From NCBI RefSeq assembly GCF_907164915.1, contig NC_061863.1, positions 4,394,340 to 4,458,339 on the forward strand: a stretch of DNA of 64,000 bases, written 5' to 3'. Below the pieces are notes generated by a model. That model searched no databases, was not told the origin of the DNA, and worked only from the letters and a program-made list of their open reading frames with translations. A program made the position numbers and the translations under genes. Positions 60,640 through 64,000 of the stretch are shown one piece after another; within the stretch, counting starts at the first letter, position 1; every line of letters starts with the position of its first letter. Source of the stretch: Impatiens glandulifera (Eukaryota; Streptophyta; Magnoliopsida; Ericales; Balsaminaceae).

Positions 60640-61070
60640 GATAAAAGAATTGATGTCACTGCAAGAATTCCTAACTTTAAATGTCTCCACTACGATCACT
60701 AATAGTTACTTCCCTCTAAGAGTGTGGGATTTAATATAAATAGGATTTGAGGCGCTCTAGGATCCAACATCTAGTGAAATCATAACTATATTTAAAGAGA
60801 CGAAGATTAAAGACGGTAAGGTGAAGAACTATATGTAGCAAGCATTGAATCATGCGACGTTTTAGTAAATATTGGACAGAATTAAATATGGAGATAATGG
60901 GAAGATAAAAAGATCACTTCTTAATACTCTACTTAGATAATTCGAAATACTTGAGATGAAAAAATAACGAGATGATAAATGACTATTTTGTTAGAGTTGT
61001 AGTAACCAATAAGACTACTTTAGTAAAAAGATCTTGAGAAAATTAATAGAGAGGTTCATGCTCAGGGCTA
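60640..61070 (+). pseudogene. degenerate Copia gag (UBN2-type) remnant
   Basis: Short translated pieces in shifting frames: PLRVWDLI-stop-IGFEALGS near 60712-60760, NHATFSKYWTELNMEIMG near 60849-60903, and NNEMINDYFVRVVVTN near 60964-61010. These follow the order W-D-x-(V/I)...G-F-E...(Q/N)...W...D-Y-F-x-R-V of Copia-type gag. No pol is attached. Weak but ordered similarity. Confidence 0.45.
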
Positions 61071-61224
61071 GAGAGTTGGAGGCTTAATACAAATTCAAAT
61101 TTTTGGGCCCCTAAAAATTAAAATAAATATAATAGTTGTATATTTTAGTAAAAACATATTAAATATACAAATTAAATATATAATTAACTAGATCATTAAA
61201 ATAGTTCTGGATTTTTAAAAGTGG

Positions 61225-61560
61225 AACCAAACAGGCCTTAGGATCTGAGTACTAGGGTCTGACTTTAGTTTTAGGGATCTGGGATCGGACGGGCTCGGTC
61301 TAGACTAGAGTGGTCTGGACTAGGGCTCGGGCGCATAGGTCCTTAGATGCGAAGGGCTCGATCCTAGGCTAAAGGGAGTGCTCGACCCTAAGCTAGAAAA
61401 CTCAGTCATGTTTCTCAATCCTAGGTTTTGGGTATCGATTATGGGGCTCAATCCTTCCTCAAGAACATCAGTCGTGATCCTCGGTTTTTGGTTTCGGTCC
61501 GGACCGAAGATCCTCGATCCTGTTTCTCAGTCCTGGTCTTAGGACCGAGTGTTCTTCATT
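61225..61560. repeat. degenerate 'ctcggtc' minisatellite, copy 3
   Basis: Same orientation and lead-in ('gtggaaccaaacaggcctta', then 'actagggtctga', 'gactagggctcgg') as copy 1 at 36105. It has a longer tail of 'ctcggtcctag' and 'ctcgatcct' motifs. Confidence 0.65.
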
Positions 61561-61779
61561 TGATACGAAGAAATTGCAGAAGTCATAACTTTTGATTCAG
61601 ATCATAAAATCATCATAATTTGTAAGATTCTGAAGAACAAAAGTCTTAACATATATCAATTTTAAAAAATCATTTTAGGTCAAAATTTAGAATTTTTTAA
61701 ATTATACTATTTGTTTTAAAATTATGAATATAGATCAACATAACCCAAACAAAAATATCATTACATTACTTAAAAATAC

Positions 61780-63640
61780 ATTTTTTAATATTAAATCAAA
61801 ACACAAAAATAATTGATTTTATAATTTTAAGTTTAAATTTAAATTTTTAAATAATTAATTAATATATTTTTTATTTTAAATATATTTCTAAATTATTTAT
61901 ATAATTTAATATAGTTCTTTAAATAATTAATAAAATTATTTAAATAATATATTTGATATATATATATATATTGTGTAAATTCTCAAATATATAAATTAAG
62001 TATTTATAAAAAAATTAATTACACTGAAAATGAAAATATTTTTTAATAAATTAATAAAATTAATTTTTTATTATATAATATAAAATCAAGTATAATATAT
62101 TATTTACTTATTTATTTAAATTAATTATTTAAATTGTTTATATAATATATATGTGAAATAAATGAGTTATTATAATAATTAATAAAAATAAATAAAATAT
62201 TGAACATATTTTGTAAAATTATTTTAAAACATATAATTTATTTTTTATATAAAATTATAATTTTATTTTAGTAATATAAATTTTTTAATTATTTTATTTT
62301 TAATTTATACAAAATATTTAAACTATAATTAAATAAATATATATATATATATATTTAATTAAAATATTTAATATATATGTAAAATTTATTTATATAATTA
62401 ATAAAAGTAATTATAATTATTTTTTAAAATTATTTTAAAAATTATAATTTAACTTTTTATATACAATTATAATTTTAGTTTAGGAATATAAGTTTTTTAA
62501 TTATTTTATTTTTAATTTATTAAAAATATTTAAATTCTCACAAAAATATATATACTTTATAAAATAAATATATTGTTATTTTTTATATAAACTATATAGA
62601 ATCAAAATGTATTATATAAATAAATTGTTTTTTCAATAAAATAAAATAAAATTAATTTAAATTTATATCAATATCAATTAAATAAAATGATATATTCACA
62701 ATGTTTTTTTATATATTTAACAATTATACTTATTATTAAATACATACTAAAATTTAATTATTTATATTATATATTTATAATTTTAAATTATTATTCTTAT
62801 AAATTTAATCATTTATATTTTAATATATATATATATATAAATATTCACTTAATTAATTTAATAAAAATCTATAAAATAAAAATATTTTTTATATTAAATG
62901 TATATAGAATCAAAATGTAATATATAAATAAATTATTTTCAATAAAATAAAAATAAATTTAAATATTATTTTTACCAGAAAATAAATAAATTAATTAAAA
63001 TTTATATCAATATCAATTAAATAAAATAACATATTCACAATATTTTTTTTTATATTTAACAATTATACTTATTATTAAATACATACTAAAATTTAATTAT
63101 TTATATTCTATATTTATATATTTAAATTATTATTCATATAAATATAATTATTTATATTTTAATATATATTTAAATATTCACTTAATTCATTTAATAAAAA
63201 TATATAAAAAATCAATAAAATAAAATGTTATGTTTAAATTAATTTATATGATTAGATCTTCTCCAATTACATTTTCTCCATGATATTGTTGTATATATAA
63301 ATCATCATATTCAAAAAACTATTATATTTAACAATTATAATTTATTATTAAATATATTTTAGGTTTAATTATTTATATTATATATTTTTTAATTATTATG
63401 TTTATAAATTTAATTATTTATATTTTAAAATATATTTAAATATTCACTTAATTATTTTTATAAAAATATTGACTAATTATTTTTAATAAAATTAAATTTA
63501 AAAAATAATAAAATAAAATTACTTTTAAAAAAAACAATAAAATCAAATTGATTATATAATACAAAATCAATTATAATATATTATTTAGTTATTTATTTTA
63601 AATAAAAATAAATAAATTTATTCCTAAATGTAACCAAAAA
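61780..63640. repeat. extremely AT-rich repeated DNA, block 2
   Basis: Contains the second copy of the 58440-58760 sequence, and an internal repeat: 62640-62890 and 62980-63190 share 'atatcaatatcaattaaata', 'caattatacttattattaaa' and 'tacatactaaaatttaatta'. No gene. Confidence 0.7.
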
Positions 63641-63649
63641 AATCGACCT

Positions 63650-64000
63650 TCCCGAGAAGGAGTTTTCGTTACTCAATAGTCGAGAGCCTCATAACTCATC
63701 CTCCTTTCGAGTGAGACGAGGAATCAAAATGGTAAGTTTGACTAGAGTGAATTTAAAAATATTGATTTAAACTAGCTTTGACTTTTGTTTAGAATTGATA
63801 CCTAATTTATTACTTAAAATATTAGGAAAGAAAAATATTTGTGTGTTCAAACGCATTTTAGAGATTTTGTTATTCGTTTGGTGCTTGGTTACACGTGAGA
63901 AAAGGTTACCGCGCTACAGCTCATGTGCATGTCACATTATAGTCTCTACTTTAAACTTTAAAATAATATTTCAAATCCTAGAACATGCATCTAAAGGTAA
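63650..64000. repeat. dispersed retroelement-like segment, copy 2
   Basis: Landmarks 'gagtgagacgaggaatc', 'gtttggtgcttggttacacg' and 'tcatgtgcatgtcacattat' match 27660-28240 in order and strand. The element runs off the window edge. Confidence 0.5.

Overview
This is nuclear DNA from a flowering plant, most likely a eudicot. The genes have GT-AG introns and plant-specific families, including a thylakoid-lumen FKBP, a clade A AT-hook (AHL) protein and a B2-type cyclin-dependent kinase. The rest is very AT-rich, repeat-packed intergenic DNA full of TA microsatellites, transposon remnants and degenerate satellites. No species can be assigned from the sequence alone.

Layout: 0.7-2.3 kb holds FKBP18-like, a six-exon plastid peptidyl-prolyl isomerase. 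2.9-4.8 kb holds the tRNA (guanine-N7)-methyltransferase, with an uninterrupted coding exon behind a leader intron made of tandem repeats. 4.9-24.3 kb is intergenic. It carries tRNA-promoter-like tandem arrays (8.2-9.1 and 18.0-19.2 kb), a degenerate FAR1-type Mutator-like element stuffed with ~22-bp repeats (9.9-13.9 kb), and a CACTA element inserted in the end of a pogo/CENP-B-type element (14.0-16.8 kb). It also carries a SINE-like head, further tandem repeats and MITE-like pieces. 24.4-26.1 kb is an AHL gene. 28.9-35.3 kb is a full-length but broken Copia LTR retrotransposon with a perfect 5-bp target duplication. 35.3-50 kb is mixed retroelement debris, plus a Mutator-like element with ~545-bp terminal inverted repeats and a perfect 9-bp target duplication (38.6-39.9 kb). 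50.2-51.9 kb (minus strand) is an intact eight-exon CDKB2 gene whose upstream region carries an MSA-like G2/M element. 53.3-58.0 kb (minus strand) is a BRR2-type spliceosomal helicase pseudogene that has lost its first helicase cassette. 58-64 kb is extremely AT-rich repeated DNA with a small Copia gag remnant.

The four intact genes act in separate processes: lumenal protein folding, tRNA modification, chromatin/transcription, and mitotic entry. They do not form a pathway. What links them is position: from memory, FKBP18, a clade A AHL, CDKB2 and BRR2 also occur in this order within a short interval of Arabidopsis chromosome 1. The window therefore looks like an ancient gene neighbourhood stretched by transposons, in which the BRR2 copy has decayed. 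I did not find a convincing new biological system. The best candidates for follow-up are the Pol III-box tandem arrays, the long-TIR Mutator-like element, the repeat-built leader intron of the methyltransferase and the decayed BRR2.
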